NCBI RefSeq assembly: GCF_003337175.1
Contig: NZ_NETH01000004.1
Location: 1 to 64,000, forward strand
Length of the DNA: 64,000 nt
DNA from: Streptococcus gallolyticus
GTDB taxonomy: Bacteria; Bacillota; Bacilli; Lactobacillales; Streptococcaceae
Reading direction: 5' to 3'
In this document: positions 8,565 through 21,295 of the stretch, piece after piece
Layout: each line of letters begins with the position of its first letter
Position numbering within the stretch: position 1 is the stretch's first letter
Program-made: the position numbers and the translations under genes
The notes under the pieces: generated by a model
What the model was told of the DNA's origin: nothing
Databases searched by the model: none
Seen by the model: the letters and a program-made list of their open reading frames with translations, nothing else

Positions 8565-9256
8565 CTGCGTACCACCTCAACATCTCCAGCAAGCGTACTA
8601 ACGATAATTTTCACTGCTTTTAAATAGGCTTCGTCCTCACTATGCCATAATTTTAACGATTCATTACGCAAATCATATTCTTCAAAATCAAAGTACCGAA
8701 CGCTACCATAAATCGCACTAACATCTAATTTCACAGCAACATCAATAGGCACCAAAATTTTTGTTGGACCAAAAACTTTTCGAATGACAACGACATTATC
8801 CTTTCCAGTTACAATGACATTGCTTAAATCAATCGTATCACTTCCTGTCAAGCGGATAATATTTAAATCATCAAACGCATAAAAATCACTATCGTGCGTA
8901 TCCATTCCAATCCATTGATTACGGACTGGCTTTGCTTTTAATTCTTCCTCACGAAAACGCACCAGAGCATAGCGATTTTTTTTCTTAACTTGTGAAAAAT
9001 GGTTGATAACAACGTAAACAACCCCCAATACCACCGCCATGATGATATAAGGATTAAGCATAAAAATCAAAAATAAAAGCACAAGACTAATGGTCAATAA
9101 AAAATTATTCCGTTTATCTTGATTATAAAATCGCAAGGTCAATAAAATCAAAACAAGAATGAGAATAAAACTTGATAGATTATTTGCCATGATAGTCATC
9201 AAACCCATCACCAGTAAAATCGTCTCTACGATGACAAAAAATTGAACTTTCCTCAT
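8561..9256 (-). CDS. liaF: LiaF, inhibitor of LiaS
   Basis: 231 residues: an N-terminal membrane part with about four helices (roughly 5-90) and a C-terminal LiaF/VraT domain (about 115-231) rich in beta strands. Known to repress LiaS signalling in firmicutes. First gene of the liaFSR group, 109 bp after stkP, with Shine-Dalgarno AAAGGG. Confidence 0.93.
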   Translation of the reverse strand: MRKVQFFVIVETILLVMGLMTIMANNLSSFILILVLILLTLRFYNQDKRNNFLLTISLVLLFLIFMLNPYIIMAVVLGVVYVVINHFSQVKKKNRYALVRFREEELKAKPVRNQWIGMDTHDSDFYAFDDLNIIRLTGSDTIDLSNVIVTGKDNVVVIRKVFGPTKILVPIDVAVKLDVSAIYGSVRYFDFEEYDLRNESLKLWHSEDEAYLKAVKIIVSTLAGDVEVVRR

Positions 9257-9291
9257 ATCATACCCTTTCTTTTTCTGTATTTTACCAAAAA

Positions 9292-9328
9292 GCTGCTAAA
9301 ATTGCAGGTTTCTAACTAAAAAAGCAGC
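9292..9328 (-). terminator. Possible weak terminator or attenuator after stkP
   Basis: GCTGCT and AGCAGC arms flank a long 25-nt loop, with TTTTT following on the minus strand. Right after it, CTGCAA and TAAAAT at a 17-bp spacing could be a weak promoter for liaFSR. So lia may be partly uncoupled from stkP. Confidence 0.35.
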
Positions 9329-9365
9329 ATAAAAGCCTAGGAAACGATATTCCCAGACTGTTAAG

Positions 9366-11255
9366 TTATGGTTCATCACTTAATTCTGTCGATGAGCTAC
9401 TAGCACTCGTACTACTGCTTGATGAACTTGATTCTTTTGATTCAGAGGATTCAGAGGATTCTGAGCTTGATGACGATGATGCCTGTGAGCTTTCTTCTTC
9501 ATCAGCTGCTAGATAAAGCACTACGTTATCGCTTAACGTCTCACCATAATATGGTGTCTGAGCAGTGACAGTTGCTGTTGAAGATGGTGAGCTTACTTGC
9601 ACATAACCTGTAGAAGAATTTGGGTCGGCTTGATAAACCGTAATATGTGAACTTGACACACCTAGAGCCGTCAAGGCAGCAATAGCTTCTGAATAAGTAT
9701 AGCCTGTCAGATTTGGCATTGTTACTGTGCTTTCTGCGGCTACTTTAAAGGTAATCTTATCATCGCCACTTACCTTAAAGGTTTCACCTTCGCTAGGCGT
9801 TTGACTAATGATAACACCTTCGTCATAGTCTGACGTTGAGACTTCTTCAATCTCAATTTGCGACTCTGAAACACCATAATTATTAACCAAATCTTTAACG
9901 GCTGTTTGATAATCTTGCCCTGTATAGTCTTTTATCTTGAATCCTGATGAGCCTTTTGATACGTAAATATCAATTGATGACCCTTCTTTTTTTGATGAAC
10001 CAGCAGTTGGACTTGTCTTAATAACATAACCACTCTCAACGGTATCACTTGATACTTTATGAACGGTTCCAACTTTAAGACCTGATGATTTTATCGTTGT
10101 TTTTGCTTCTGATAAACTAGAGCCAGCAACATCTGGAACACTCACGGTTGATGGTGAGGTCAACGTCAAGTAAGTAAAGATAGCAATAGCTACAATCACA
10201 ACTGCAAAAAAGATTTTCATTAACATGCCGAATATACGACGTGATTTTTTCTTCGTTGTTTTTGCTTTAGTCGCTTTGTCTTCTGTTGCTGCTTTATCTT
10301 CTTTAGCTGCTTTTTGTTTCTTCAAGAGTTGTTCTGTCGTTGAAGGAACAGATGTTGATGTTGTTACCTTTGGAAGTGTCTTTGTATTTTCAGTATCTTC
10401 AAAAACAAGTTTAGGTTCACGGCTACGGTTGTAAGAAAGTGCCGTCATCAAATCACGACTCATTTCAAACGTTGACGCATAACGGTCACTTAAACGTTTT
10501 GCAGTCGCCTTGATAACAACATTTTCTAGTGCTTGTGGCACATTTTTATTCTCATCAATGATGGAAGGAAGTGGTTTTTGGAAATGTTGAAGCGCAATGG
10601 TAACAGCTGAATCACCATCATATGGGATATGACCTGTTAACATTTCAAACAACATAATCCCCATAGCGTAAATATCACTTTGAACAGTCGCTTTTGAACC
10701 ACGTGCTTGTTCAGGCGATAGATAATGCACACTACCAAGCATTGAGTTGGTCTGCGTTAAACTTGTTTCGGCAAAGGCTACAGCAATACCAAAGTCGGTA
10801 ACTTTAACAGTTCCGTCTTTAGTTAATAAGATATTTTGTGGTTTTAAATCACGGTGAACAATTCCTTGTTGATGCGCCAAAGTCATCGCAGATAAGACTT
10901 CTTCCATGATTCTAACAACTTCATTATTAGAAAGCGGAGCATGATCTTGAATGTATTTTTTCAAGTCCGAGCCATCAACATATTCCATTACTAAGAATTG
11001 CTGTCCGTCTTCTTCTCCAATATCACGAATCGAGACGATATTTGGATGGTTCAGTTCTGCCATGGCACGCGCTTCCCGTTGGAAACGCGCTACGGCAATT
11101 TGATCAGTCTGATAATTCGTCCGAAGCACCTTAATGGCAACTTCTTCATTATCAAGAATGAGATCTTTTGCCAGATAAACATCTGCCATTCCACCCCGTC
11201 CGATAGATTTGAGGATCCGATAACGACCAGCAAATAATTTGCCAATCTGAATCAT
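9366..11255 (-). CDS. stkP: Serine/threonine protein kinase with PASTA repeats
   Basis: 629-residue Hanks-type membrane kinase (StkP/PknB) that senses muropeptides or lipid II and controls division and wall growth. Kinase domain 1-275: glycine loop 19-26, ATP lysine K42, catalytic D136 in [11 protein letters not shown] 154-156, threonine-rich activation loop 163-178. A disordered lysine-rich linker leads to a transmembrane helix at 341-364. Outside are three recognisable PASTA repeats (about 370-435, 438-506, 510-583) and a serine-rich tail (589-624). S. pneumoniae StkP has four PASTA repeats and lacks such a tail, to my knowledge. Starts at the stop of phpP (1-nt overlap). Confidence 0.96.
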   Translation of the reverse strand: MIQIGKLFAGRYRILKSIGRGGMADVYLAKDLILDNEEVAIKVLRTNYQTDQIAVARFQREARAMAELNHPNIVSIRDIGEEDGQQFLVMEYVDGSDLKKYIQDHAPLSNNEVVRIMEEVLSAMTLAHQQGIVHRDLKPQNILLTKDGTVKVTDFGIAVAFAETSLTQTNSMLGSVHYLSPEQARGSKATVQSDIYAMGIMLFEMLTGHIPYDGDSAVTIALQHFQKPLPSIIDENKNVPQALENVVIKATAKRLSDRYASTFEMSRDLMTALSYNRSREPKLVFEDTENTKTLPKVTTSTSVPSTTEQLLKKQKAAKEDKAATEDKATKAKTTKKKSRRIFGMLMKIFFAVVIVAIAIFTYLTLTSPSTVSVPDVAGSSLSEAKTTIKSSGLKVGTVHKVSSDTVESGYVIKTSPTAGSSKKEGSSIDIYVSKGSSGFKIKDYTGQDYQTAVKDLVNNYGVSESQIEIEEVSTSDYDEGVIISQTPSEGETFKVSGDDKITFKVAAESTVTMPNLTGYTYSEAIAALTALGVSSSHITVYQADPNSSTGYVQVSSPSSTATVTAQTPYYGETLSDNVVLYLAADEEESSQASSSSSSESSESSESKESSSSSSSTSASSSSTELSDEP

Positions 11256-11992
11256 TAAGCTTCCTCACTTTCGGCGTGGATTAAAGCAATGGTAATGTTA
11301 TCAAGACCTCCACGTTCGTTAGCAAGAGTAACCAACTCATTGTTCTTGTCATCAAGATTTTTATCTTGACTTAAAATGCTAACAATTTCGTCATTGGTAA
11401 TCATATTGGTTAAACCATCACTGTTAATAATGAGATAGTCATTTTCTTCAAGTACCTGAACACCTAAATCTGGTTCAACAGGGTTTGCTTGTCCAATAGA
11501 CTGTGTAATGATATTTTTTTGAGGATGATTTGCAGCTTCCTCTTCAGTCAATTGACCAGCTTTTACCAGTTCATTAACTAAAGAATGATCACTTGTCAAC
11601 AATCGGTATTCTCCTTGGTGGAGCAAACCAATGCGTGAATCCCCAACGTGAGCATAGATGACATTGTTATCAACAATTGCCAAGGCTTCTACTGTTGTTC
11701 CCATGCCTTTATACTCATCAGTTTGACCGAGTTCATAGACTTTGCGATTTTCAGTTTCTAATGTCACTAAAAGCCAATCACGAATCTGACTTAACTCAGT
11801 GTAATCGGTATTAATCCATTCACGTCCAAGATCTGTAACAGTCATTTCGCTAGCGATATTTCCTGCACGATGACCACCCATGCCATCTGCTAAAATAACC
11901 AAAGTAATGCCGTTTTTATTATTAAATTTGTTAATAAAATCCTGATTGTTTGAACGTTTTTGTCCGATATCAGTTACAAGTGAAATTTTCAT
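11255..11992 (-). CDS. phpP: PP2C-type protein phosphatase PhpP
   Basis: 245-residue PPM-family Ser/Thr phosphatase that reverses phosphorylation by the adjacent kinase. Metal-binding motifs are visible: [11 protein letters not shown] near the N-terminus, LADGMGGH at about 35-42, VGDSR at about 117-121, and GGLDNIT near the C-terminus. Coupled to stkP by a 1-nt overlap, the standard firmicute pairing. Confidence 0.96.
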   Translation of the reverse strand: MKISLVTDIGQKRSNNQDFINKFNNKNGITLVILADGMGGHRAGNIASEMTVTDLGREWINTDYTELSQIRDWLLVTLETENRKVYELGQTDEYKGMGTTVEALAIVDNNVIYAHVGDSRIGLLHQGEYRLLTSDHSLVNELVKAGQLTEEEAANHPQKNIITQSIGQANPVEPDLGVQVLEENDYLIINSDGLTNMITNDEIVSILSQDKNLDDKNNELVTLANERGGLDNITIALIHAESEEA

Positions 11993-12029
11993 AGTTTTTC
12001 TTCTGACTGTGTCAGTTTCCTCCTTGAGA

Positions 12030-13361
12030 TTACAAGATACGTTTGACTTGTCCTATAAAGAACCCGTCTGTCTGATATTGTTCTGGGGTAATTGCAATAC
12101 ATCCATCTCTAACAATATCTTCTTGCGTATGACTCAGTTTTACTTGTTCAAAATTTGGATGAGTTTCTAAAAATTTATGAATAACTTGGAAATTTTCCTC
12201 ATCAAAAATTGTACAAGTGCTATAAGTTATTATACCACCTTTACGCAACGTTTGACAAACGCTATCAAGTATTTGCAGTTGAATTTCTTGCAGAGCCGAG
12301 AAATCTTGATTTTCTTTATTGTACTTAACGTCCGGTTTACGGCGGATTAAGCCGATTCCTGAGCAAGGGGCATCTACCAAAATCTTATCAAAAGAATCTG
12401 GCGCAAAATGCTCATGAACAGTTATGGCATCCATTTTTTGTGTGCTGATTTTATCAGCGACATGCAGGCGCTTGGCATTATCCATGACAAGCGTTAATTT
12501 ATGGTCATATAAATCAAGTGCTGTGATGTGCCCTTCTTTTAAATACGAAGCCATATGAGTTGTCTTACCACCTGGGGCAGCGCAGGCATCTAAAATATCT
12601 TCATTTCCTTGAATGTTGAGCATTGGAGCAACTAGTTGACTAGATTCATCTTGAATTGTGATATCACCATTAGCAAAATAATCTGTCCCAGCAAAATGTC
12701 CTGATGTTTTCACCAAACCAACTGGCGATAAGAGAGATTGCTCTGCACCAGTCGCAGCTTTAATCTCAGCTAATTTATCAAGATTTGTCACACGAATACT
12801 TGCCTTATTGCGGACAAAAAGGCTTTGCATAATAGCTACCGCGCGTTCTTCGCCGAATTGATCAATTAATTTTTTGACTAACCAAACTGGCAATGAATAC
12901 AGAACAGAGTAACGTTTATTCTTACGTTTAATCGTTTCAGGATTTGGTAATTCTTCCTTGGTAAAACGTCGTAGAACAGCGTTGACAAATTTTTCTGCAC
13001 CTTTTTTGTTACCGCGATTTTTAGCAATGTTAACCGCGTCATTTACCACAGCGTGGGCAGGAATTTTATCAAGACACAAGAGCTGATAAAGGCTCAACAT
13101 TAATAGGTAATAAACCCAAGAATCTAACTTATCACGGTCTTTAATGTAATGAGCAAGATACCATTCTAAGGTAATTTTTCGTGCAACTGTTCCATAAACG
13201 ATTTCTGTCACTAAAGACTTATCTTTTGGCGATAATGTCGTATGGCTTAATTCTTGATTGAGAGCAATATTAGAATAAGCTCCGTCTTCAAAGACATTTT
13301 CAAGGACAAGAAGCGCTAAACCACGTGCCTGATTTTTCCAATCATTCGCCAATAAGGTCAC
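12030..13361 (-). CDS. rsmB: 16S rRNA (cytosine-967-C5)-methyltransferase RsmB
   Basis: 443 residues. N-terminal NusB-like RNA-binding domain (about 1-140) and C-terminal SAM-dependent methyltransferase. The SAM loop is [10 protein letters not shown], and the catalytic cysteine motifs are DAPCSG and STCTI. It makes m5C967 in 16S rRNA. The first 20 nt overlap the end of fmt, and phpP follows after 37 bp. Confidence 0.95.
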   Translation of the reverse strand: MTLLANDWKNQARGLALLVLENVFEDGAYSNIALNQELSHTTLSPKDKSLVTEIVYGTVARKITLEWYLAHYIKDRDKLDSWVYYLLMLSLYQLLCLDKIPAHAVVNDAVNIAKNRGNKKGAEKFVNAVLRRFTKEELPNPETIKRKNKRYSVLYSLPVWLVKKLIDQFGEERAVAIMQSLFVRNKASIRVTNLDKLAEIKAATGAEQSLLSPVGLVKTSGHFAGTDYFANGDITIQDESSQLVAPMLNIQGNEDILDACAAPGGKTTHMASYLKEGHITALDLYDHKLTLVMDNAKRLHVADKISTQKMDAITVHEHFAPDSFDKILVDAPCSGIGLIRRKPDVKYNKENQDFSALQEIQLQILDSVCQTLRKGGIITYSTCTIFDEENFQVIHKFLETHPNFEQVKLSHTQEDIVRDGCIAITPEQYQTDGFFIGQVKRIL

Positions 13362-14277
13362 CTACTTCGAGCTTACGTCCTACACCATTAAGGAAATCAA
13401 CAATGCTCATGCGTGGCTTCCCAGCTGGTTGCACTGTTTTAAGCGAAATCGCCCCGTCACCTGTTGCTACGACAAGTGATTTCTTACCTTTTTCGATAAT
13501 TTCACCTGGTTTTCCGTGACCTTCAGCTAAAGTAGCTTCATAAATCTTGAAACGTTTGCCGTCAAGAAGGGTATGAGCCACTGGCCATGGGTATAAGCCA
13601 CGAATGTGATTAAAGACATCACGTGCTTGATGATTCCAGTCAATGCGTTCTTCTTCTGGTGTAATATTTGGTGAGAAAGTGGCTTTACTTTCGTCTTGCG
13701 GTTCTGGTTTAATATTGCCTGCAATGTAATCTGGTAATGTTTTTAACAACAAATCACGTCCAATAACAGCCAATTTTTCAAACATTGTTCCAACGTTATC
13801 ATCGTCAGTAATCGGTGTTGAAGTCTTGGCAATCATATCACCAGCGTCCATTTTCTTAACCATTTCCATGATTGTCACGCCAGCTTCTTCTTCTCCGTTA
13901 ATGATGGCATAGTGAATTGGTGCACCACCACGGTATTTGGGAAGAAGCGAAGCATGAACATTAACCGCAAAATCAACAGAATCAAGCAATTTGGTCGGTA
14001 AAAATTGACCAAATGCAGCTGTCACAATGCCATCAGCCCCCAAAGTCATCAGCTCTGCCATTTCTTCTGAGCCAGACAGTTTTTCAGGTTGATAAACTGG
14101 CAACTTGTGCGCCAAAGCAACTTCCTTAACAGGTGTCATTTTGATTTCTTTTTTGCGTCCAACAGCACGGTCAGGTTGCGTTACCACCGCTAGGACAGCG
14201 TAGTTGCTGTCATCTAGCAAACCTTTTAGAACAGTCGCTGAAAAATCAGGTGTTCCCATAAAAATTAATTTTGTCAT
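13342..14277 (-). CDS. fmt: Methionyl-tRNA formyltransferase
   Basis: Formylates initiator Met-tRNA for translation initiation. 311 residues with the N-terminal hydrolase-like catalytic domain (MGTPDFS start, [16 protein letters not shown] with the catalytic Asn and His) and the C-terminal tRNA-binding domain. The ATG at 14277 follows AAAGGAACTGAA. An in-frame TTG five codons earlier is less likely because it would absorb that Shine-Dalgarno. Confidence 0.96.
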   Translation of the reverse strand: MTKLIFMGTPDFSATVLKGLLDDSNYAVLAVVTQPDRAVGRKKEIKMTPVKEVALAHKLPVYQPEKLSGSEEMAELMTLGADGIVTAAFGQFLPTKLLDSVDFAVNVHASLLPKYRGGAPIHYAIINGEEEAGVTIMEMVKKMDAGDMIAKTSTPITDDDNVGTMFEKLAVIGRDLLLKTLPDYIAGNIKPEPQDESKATFSPNITPEEERIDWNHQARDVFNHIRGLYPWPVAHTLLDGKRFKIYEATLAEGHGKPGEIIEKGKKSLVVATGDGAISLKTVQPAGKPRMSIVDFLNGVGRKLEVGDLIGE

Positions 14278-14337
14278 TTCAGTTCCTTTCAAAGGATTTT
14301 CTTACTTAAATTTTCTCTATTATAGCATAGTCATCCG

Positions 14338-16728
14338 CTACATGAAATTTTGTGGCTCATAGTCAATGACTAAGCGCAAATCTTTATTTTCTGGTAATTG
14401 TGTCAAATCTAAAATCTGGTTCAGGACATTCTCTAGATTGTCCTCAAAGCGATATTTAACGATAATTTGATAATGATAAAGATTATGCGTTCTGGCAATC
14501 GGTTTTGGTGTCGGACCGAGAATTTTGATTTTATCTGATAATTGCTGGCGCAATAATTGCAAGAGTTCAAATGATTTACGGACAAGGGTCTGCTCATCTT
14601 TATGTGATAAGGTCAATCCGACCGTGAAATAATAAGGTGGATAAGCTAATTGCCTACGGATTCCCATTTCATAAGCGTAAAATGCCTCGTAGTCTTGCTT
14701 TTGCGCTAATTGAATAGCATAGTGCTGTGGATTGTAGGTCTGGATAAGAACCTCACCTTCTTTTTCTGCACGTCCTGCACGCCCTGCAACTTGTGTCAAC
14801 AATTGGAAGGTGCGTTCAGAAGAACGAAAATCAGGTAAATTTAAAGACGTATCCGCATTTAAAACGCCTACCAAAGTAACATTTGGAAAATCAAGTCCCT
14901 TAGCAATCATTTGTGTGCCAAGTAAAATATCGGCTTCTTGGTTGCCAAATTTATCCAAAATGCGTTGATGAGCCCCTTTTTGACGTGTGGTATCAACATC
15001 CATTCGTAACATACGAGCTTGTGGAAAAACTTCCACGAGTTCATCATAAGCCTTCTGTGTCCCTGTTCCATAATACCGAATACTAGGACTATGACAATTC
15101 GGACAAGTGTAGGGAATGGATTTTTCAAAACCACAATAATGACAATTCATGGTTTTGGTATCCATATGCAGCGTCAAGGAAATGTCGCAATTTGGACATT
15201 CATCAACATAGCCACAATCACGGCACATGATAAAACTAGAGTAACCACGACGATTGAGCATGAGCACGACTTGCTCATTTTTTTCTAAACGGTCAGCAAT
15301 TTTTTCTAAGAGGTAGGGAGTAAAGTTACTAGCTTCTTGCTGTCCAACATAATCGCGAAAATCGACAATTTCAACTTTGGGAATCTTTGCCATAGGATTA
15401 GCACGATGTGTCAATTGTAGGAATTGGTAAACACCACGACTAGCACGAGCACGGCTTTCAATGCTTGGTGTTGCCGAACCCATTAATAATACGGCTTTAT
15501 GGTATTTAGCACGAAGCAAAGCCACATCACGCGCATGGTAGCGTGGATTGGATTCTTGCTTGTAAGTCGCCTCATGTTCCTCGTCAATGATAATGGCACC
15601 AATATTTTCAATAGGAACAAAAATGGCAGAGCGTGCCCCAACAACAACACGTGCTTGCCCAGACTTGATTTTTCGCCATTCATCAAACTTTTCACCGTCT
15701 GACAAAGCAGAGTGCATAATAGCTACTTGCTTGCCGAAACGTGAAATAAAACGATTGGTCATTTGTGGTGTCAAAGAAATTTCAGGCACCAAGACAATGG
15801 CTGTTTTACCGAGTTTCAAAACCTTGTCAATGATATGCAGATAAACTTCGGTTTTTCCTGAGCCTGTCACACCTTCTAATAAAAATGGCTTACTTTCCTG
15901 ACCAATTTGGCTAGTTACTTGTTCAACGACAGCCGCTTGTTCAGCATTTAAGTCAAGAAAATCCGTTGTTGCTACATCAAAATAAGCGTCTGAACGTTTT
16001 TTCTCTCTTTCAAGAATAGTTATCAACTGGTTATCCACAAAAAATTTGACAACATCACGTGAAAAAAGGTGATGCAAATCTGATAATTTTCCTTCTTCAG
16101 GATGCTCTAACAGATAATCACGTAAGGCCAATCGTTTTTTGGCACGATTGGAGATGTCTGCAGTAGCTATTTTTTCAGCTTGAACGTGATAATATTTTTC
16201 CGTCTTGATATTTTTCTTATCTTTAGCTAAATAATCAACGGTAATTTTTCCTGCTTGAACCAAGCGAGCGACTTTTTTCGCTTCTTCCTCGGTCAATGAC
16301 GAATGAAGTCGGCTCTCTTTCTCGCCAAACAAGGCCAAATGTTCTTCGCTAGATAAGCTTTCTGTGGGCGTTAAACATTTATCGTACTGCGAATTCAGCA
16401 GATTAGGAATCATCGATTTCAGAATGGAAATTTTATAAGAAAACACCGTATGACGCATCTGCTCTGCCAATTCTAGCTGTTCTGCATTCAACACAGGCTC
16501 AAAATCCAAAACTTCACTAATAGATTTTAAGTCAGTCACAGTATTATCAAAAGTATCAGAAAAACCGACAACAAAGCCTTGTAAAAGCCGATTACCACGT
16601 CCAAAAGGCACATGAACGCGTGAGCCGATGGGCACTTGGTCTTCAACATCTTTCGGAATGATGTAAGAGAAAGGTTTATCTGTTTGCATAAGTGGGACAT
16701 CAACGATGACCTGAGCAATTTTCACCAT
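14338..16728 (-). CDS. priA: Primosomal protein N' (replication restart helicase PriA)
   Basis: 796-residue 3'-5' DNA helicase that reloads the replisome at stalled forks. N-terminal DNA-binding domain (1 to about 240). SF2 motor with Walker A GVTGSGKTE, DEEH box in IIIDEEHEAT and motif VI QVAGRAGRAE. Between the motor lobes is a zinc-binding insertion with eight cysteines (CRDCGYVDECPNC, CHYCGF, CPNC). Normal length. Lies between rpoZ and fmt as in S. pneumoniae. Confidence 0.97.
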   Translation of the reverse strand: MVKIAQVIVDVPLMQTDKPFSYIIPKDVEDQVPIGSRVHVPFGRGNRLLQGFVVGFSDTFDNTVTDLKSISEVLDFEPVLNAEQLELAEQMRHTVFSYKISILKSMIPNLLNSQYDKCLTPTESLSSEEHLALFGEKESRLHSSLTEEEAKKVARLVQAGKITVDYLAKDKKNIKTEKYYHVQAEKIATADISNRAKKRLALRDYLLEHPEEGKLSDLHHLFSRDVVKFFVDNQLITILEREKKRSDAYFDVATTDFLDLNAEQAAVVEQVTSQIGQESKPFLLEGVTGSGKTEVYLHIIDKVLKLGKTAIVLVPEISLTPQMTNRFISRFGKQVAIMHSALSDGEKFDEWRKIKSGQARVVVGARSAIFVPIENIGAIIIDEEHEATYKQESNPRYHARDVALLRAKYHKAVLLMGSATPSIESRARASRGVYQFLQLTHRANPMAKIPKVEIVDFRDYVGQQEASNFTPYLLEKIADRLEKNEQVVLMLNRRGYSSFIMCRDCGYVDECPNCDISLTLHMDTKTMNCHYCGFEKSIPYTCPNCHSPSIRYYGTGTQKAYDELVEVFPQARMLRMDVDTTRQKGAHQRILDKFGNQEADILLGTQMIAKGLDFPNVTLVGVLNADTSLNLPDFRSSERTFQLLTQVAGRAGRAEKEGEVLIQTYNPQHYAIQLAQKQDYEAFYAYEMGIRRQLAYPPYYFTVGLTLSHKDEQTLVRKSFELLQLLRQQLSDKIKILGPTPKPIARTHNLYHYQIIVKYRFEDNLENVLNQILDLTQLPENKDLRLVIDYEPQNFM

Positions 16729-16849
16729 AAATTTCCTTTCTATCTAGTCCTTAGCTATTCATAAAAAAGAATAATCATCATGGTAGCGACCAATGTTTAT
16801 CCAGCTTAGCACAATGATTTATTACAAGAAAAATCTAAGATAAAACACC

Positions 16850-17164
16850 TTAGATTTTTTCTCCTTCTTCTTTTTCTTTAGCAATTTGTTCTTTGATTTT
16901 ACGTTCTTCTTCTTCTTTAGCTAGACGTTCTGCCTCAATACGAGCAAGAACAGCTGCGCGTTTAGCTTCTGGGTCTGGGTGAATCACAACATTACCAGAT
17001 TCAATTTCTTCAAGTGCTTGCAAAGTTGCTTTTACAGATTTGAATTCTTGAGTTGGTTTAGCACCTGCTTCAAGTTCGTGAGCACGTTTGGCTTGAAGAA
17101 TACAAAGTGAATATTTTGAAGGCACTTTATCAAGCAAAGTGTCGATAGAAGGTTTTAACATCAT
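16850..17164 (-). CDS. rpoZ: RNA polymerase omega subunit
   Basis: 104 residues starting at [14 protein letters not shown], the conserved start of streptococcal omega. The core helices (about 1-65) aid assembly of the beta' subunit. The C-terminus is a charged Glu/Lys helix, probably a coiled coil. The start at 17164 is preferred over an in-frame upstream start at 17194 that would overlap the end of gmk. Confidence 0.94.
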   Translation of the reverse strand: MMLKPSIDTLLDKVPSKYSLCILQAKRAHELEAGAKPTQEFKSVKATLQALEEIESGNVVIHPDPEAKRAAVLARIEAERLAKEEEERKIKEQIAKEKEEGEKI

Positions 17165-17186
17165 AGCTTTTTTCTCTTTTCTCTTT

Positions 17187-17831
<645 letters not shown>

Positions 17832-18017
17832 TTAAGACTTGCTTTTTATCAATTAAACTACAAACTAGTGTATCAAAAATATAGCCATTTTTCAAGGAAT
17901 TTTAAAAGCTTCCGTAGCTCTTTCTGCATAAAAAATGCTGTTTAAATCTTAGTTGGACATTCTACTTCAATTCTAGTAATTTCAGTGACTGTTTTTAGTA
18001 AATAAATGTCGATTAAA

Positions 18018-18047
18018 AAGGAAGCGCTAAGATTAGCACCTCCTTTA
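18018..18047 (-). terminator. Terminator of rny
   Basis: The minus strand forms a long stem of about 14 bp, AAAGGAGGTGCTAA against TTAGCGCTTCCTTT with two G-U pairs, then TTTTT. It lies 10 bp after the rny stop. The sequence imitates a ribosome site (AAAGGAGGTG), but it is stem sequence. Confidence 0.85.
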
Positions 18048-18056
18048 AAGATTGTT

Positions 18057-19664
18057 TTATTTTGCATAATCAACTGCACGAAGTTCACGGATAACGGTAA
18101 CTTTAATGTTACCTGGGTAATCAAGATTACCTTCAATTTTTTCACGAACTTTGTGAGCTAAGATTGTTACCTCATCATCAGAAACTTTAGTTGGTTGCAC
18201 CATGATGCGGATTTCACGTCCTGCTTGTAAAGCATAGCTATTTTGAACACCATCAAAGCTTGTGGCAATTTCTTCCAAATCACGAAGGCGTTTGATGTAA
18301 TTTTCCATTGATTCGTTACGAGCACCTGGACGAGCTGAGCTAAGCGCATCTGCAGCTGCAACAATCACAGCGATAACACTTTCTGGTTCTACATCACCGT
18401 GGTGACTAGCAATGGCATTAACGACAATCGGATTTTCCTTGTATTTACGAGCAAGTTCCGTTCCGATTTCAACGTGGCTTCCCTCAACCTCACGGTCAAC
18501 GGCTTTCCCCATATCATGCAAGAAACCTGCACGACGAGCAAGCACCACATTCTCACCAAGTTCCCCTGCGAGAATACCTGCCATCTTACCAACTTCGACA
18601 GAATGGCGTAAGACGTTTTGACCGTATGATGTTCTAAATTGCAGGCGTCCCATAATTTTAATCAAATCAGGGTGCAAGTTAAGGGCTCCAATTTCAAATG
18701 CAGCAGCCTCACCATATTCACGAATACGGTTATCCATTTCCAAACGATTTTTTTCAACCAATTCCTCGATACGAGCTGGGTGAATACGTCCGTCCTGAAT
18801 TAAAGCTTCCAAAGTCATTCGAGCAATTTCACGACGAATCGGATCAAATCCTGAAAGAACAACAACTTCAGGGGTATCATCAACGATAACGTCAATTCCT
18901 GTCAAACTTTCAAGTGTGCGGATATTACGTCCTTCACGTCCAATGATACGACCTTTCATGCTATCGTCTGGTAAGTGAACTGTTGTAATAGTTTGTTCAG
19001 TAACATATTCACCTGCCATACGTTGCATAGCTTGCGCGAGAATATTTTTAGCAAGTTTGCTAGATTTATCTCGGACTTCACGTTCAGCATCCTTGATGCG
19101 GGTAGCAATTTCATGCGTCAAATTGGTTTCTGTTTCCGTTAAAATAATTTCACGCGCCTCAGCAATTGTCATGAGCGCTACGCGTTCAAGTTCTGCTTTT
19201 TTCTGTTCTTCTAGTTTTCTAATCTGTTTTTCACGCTCATTAATATGTCTAGATTTATCGGTTAGACTTTGTTCTTTACTATCCAACACTTTTTCCTTGC
19301 TGGACAAGTTTTCATCTTTACGGTCAAGAGAGAAGGCTCGCTCTGTCAAACGAGTTTCCATTTGTTTTAACTCTTGCCTTTCAGATTTAAATTCTTTTTC
19401 AATCTCTTCACGATATTTTCTAGCCTCTTCTTTTGCTTCGATCAGTAATTCCTTATGTTGTGATTTACTTTCTCGTTCAGCTGCTTTTTTAATGTGATCA
19501 GCTTCTAACTCCGCTTGACCACGTAGATTAACAGCGTCCTGCTCTGCATTTAAAAGAGTGAGTTCTGCCGCTTCTTTCGCAGACTTAAGTCTAACTGAAA
19601 TCAGCACATAACCAACTATCAAACCAATGAGGGCAAAAACAATCAAGATCATAATATTTGGCAT
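18057..19664 (-). CDS. rny: Ribonuclease Y
   Basis: 535-residue membrane-anchored endoribonuclease that starts mRNA decay in firmicutes. N-terminal transmembrane helix (about 3-25), a long charged coiled coil (about 30-210), a KH domain (about 225-290, with [15 protein letters not shown]) and an HD domain carrying the metal motif HDMGKAVD. Single-gene transcript ending at a strong terminator. Confidence 0.97.
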   Translation of the reverse strand: MPNIMILIVFALIGLIVGYVLISVRLKSAKEAAELTLLNAEQDAVNLRGQAELEADHIKKAAERESKSQHKELLIEAKEEARKYREEIEKEFKSERQELKQMETRLTERAFSLDRKDENLSSKEKVLDSKEQSLTDKSRHINEREKQIRKLEEQKKAELERVALMTIAEAREIILTETETNLTHEIATRIKDAEREVRDKSSKLAKNILAQAMQRMAGEYVTEQTITTVHLPDDSMKGRIIGREGRNIRTLESLTGIDVIVDDTPEVVVLSGFDPIRREIARMTLEALIQDGRIHPARIEELVEKNRLEMDNRIREYGEAAAFEIGALNLHPDLIKIMGRLQFRTSYGQNVLRHSVEVGKMAGILAGELGENVVLARRAGFLHDMGKAVDREVEGSHVEIGTELARKYKENPIVVNAIASHHGDVEPESVIAVIVAAADALSSARPGARNESMENYIKRLRDLEEIATSFDGVQNSYALQAGREIRIMVQPTKVSDDEVTILAHKVREKIEGNLDYPGNIKVTVIRELRAVDYAK

Positions 19665-19751
19665 GTTTTTACCTCAATAAAAATTTTAGATTTCATCTAT
19701 AGAAAGCTACTTTCAAGTTTATCATAAAATAAGCTTTTTCACAATTTAAAA

Positions 19752-19785
19752 TTGTAAAGCGTTTTACTAAATTTTGTGTTATCAT
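19752..19785 (+). promoter_or_regulatory. luxS promoter with cre-like core
   Basis: An extended -10 (TGT before TATCAT at 19780-19785) lies about 30 bp before the luxS start. Just upstream, GTAAAGCGTTTTAC contains the AAARCGYTTT core of a CcpA site, though its outer TG and CA bases are not matched. Regulatory meaning is uncertain. Confidence 0.4.
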
Positions 19786-19814
19786 ATTTACAAGGAACAA
19801 AAAAGGAGTGTACT

Positions 19815-20300
19815 ATGTCTAAAAAAGAAGTTACCGTGGAAAGTTTTGAACTTGACCACACTATCGTTAAAGCCCCTTACATCCGTCTTATTTCAGAAGA
19901 AGCTGGACCCCTAGGCGATGTTATTTCAAACTTTGATATTCGTCTTGTGCAACCTAATGAAAATGCTATTCCAACAGCTGGTTTACATACTATCGAACAC
20001 TTGCTTGCTAAACTTATTCGTGAACGAATTGACGGAATGATTGACTGCTCTCCGTTTGGTTGCCGTACTGGTTTTCATTTGATTATGTGGGGGAAACACA
20101 ATACAACTGAAATCGCCAAAGTTATCAAATCAAGTTTAGAAGAAATTGCCAACGTAACATCATGGGAAGATGTTCCAGGAACAACTATTGAATCTTGCGG
20201 TAACTATAAAGACCATAGCCTTTTTACCGCTAAAGAATGGGCAAAATTAATCTTAAAAGACGGTATTTCAGATGACCCATTTGAACGTCATGTCATCTAA
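19815..20300 (+). CDS. luxS: S-ribosylhomocysteine lyase LuxS
   Basis: 161-residue metalloenzyme that splits S-ribosylhomocysteine into homocysteine and DPD, the AI-2 precursor. The metal motif HTIEH is near residues 54-58 and the catalytic cysteine motif GCRTGFH near 83-89. Start at 19815 follows AAAAAGGAG; an in-frame upstream ATG lies before that site. Monocistronic. Confidence 0.96.
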   Translation: MSKKEVTVESFELDHTIVKAPYIRLISEEAGPLGDVISNFDIRLVQPNENAIPTAGLHTIEHLLAKLIRERIDGMIDCSPFGCRTGFHLIMWGKHNTTEIAKVIKSSLEEIANVTSWEDVPGTTIESCGNYKDHSLFTAKEWAKLILKDGISDDPFERHVI

Positions 20301-20313
20301 ACATCAAACATTA

Positions 20314-20332
20314 AAGTCAGCTTAGCTGGCTT
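20314..20332 (+). terminator. luxS terminator
   Basis: Stem AAGTCAGC with GCTGGCTT (one G-U pair) and loop TTA, then TCTTAAT, 13 bp after the luxS stop. Confidence 0.6.
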
Positions 20333-20342
20333 TCTTAATAAC

Positions 20343-20376
20343 AAAAGGCAAAGAGAAGCATTTCTCCTTGCCTTTT
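20343..20376. terminator. Terminator between luxS and butA
   Basis: Arms AAAAGGCAA and TTGCCTTTT with inner GAGAA/TTCTC pairing. Serves butA on the minus strand and may back up luxS. Confidence 0.75.
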
Positions 20377-20385
20377 ATTCATCGA

Positions 20386-21228
<843 letters not shown>

Positions 21229-21259
21229 TCATTTTTCATTACTTTTATTTATCAAATAA

Positions 21260-21291
21260 AAAATGCCCTCCGTAAGGAGAGAGAGCATTTT
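21260..21291 (-). terminator. mapZ terminator
   Basis: Arms AAAATGC and GCATTTT with an inner CTCC/GGAG pairing, followed by T6 on the minus strand, just after the mapZ stop. Confidence 0.8.
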
Positions 21292-21295
21292 GTTC

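Noticed and set aside
17942-18145. Protein-like open frame overlapping the end of rny, with an AAAGGAGGTG ribosome-site look
   Set aside because: The AAAGGAGGTG is one arm of the rny terminator hairpin, followed by TTTTT, and no ATG, GTG or TTG is suitably placed after it.
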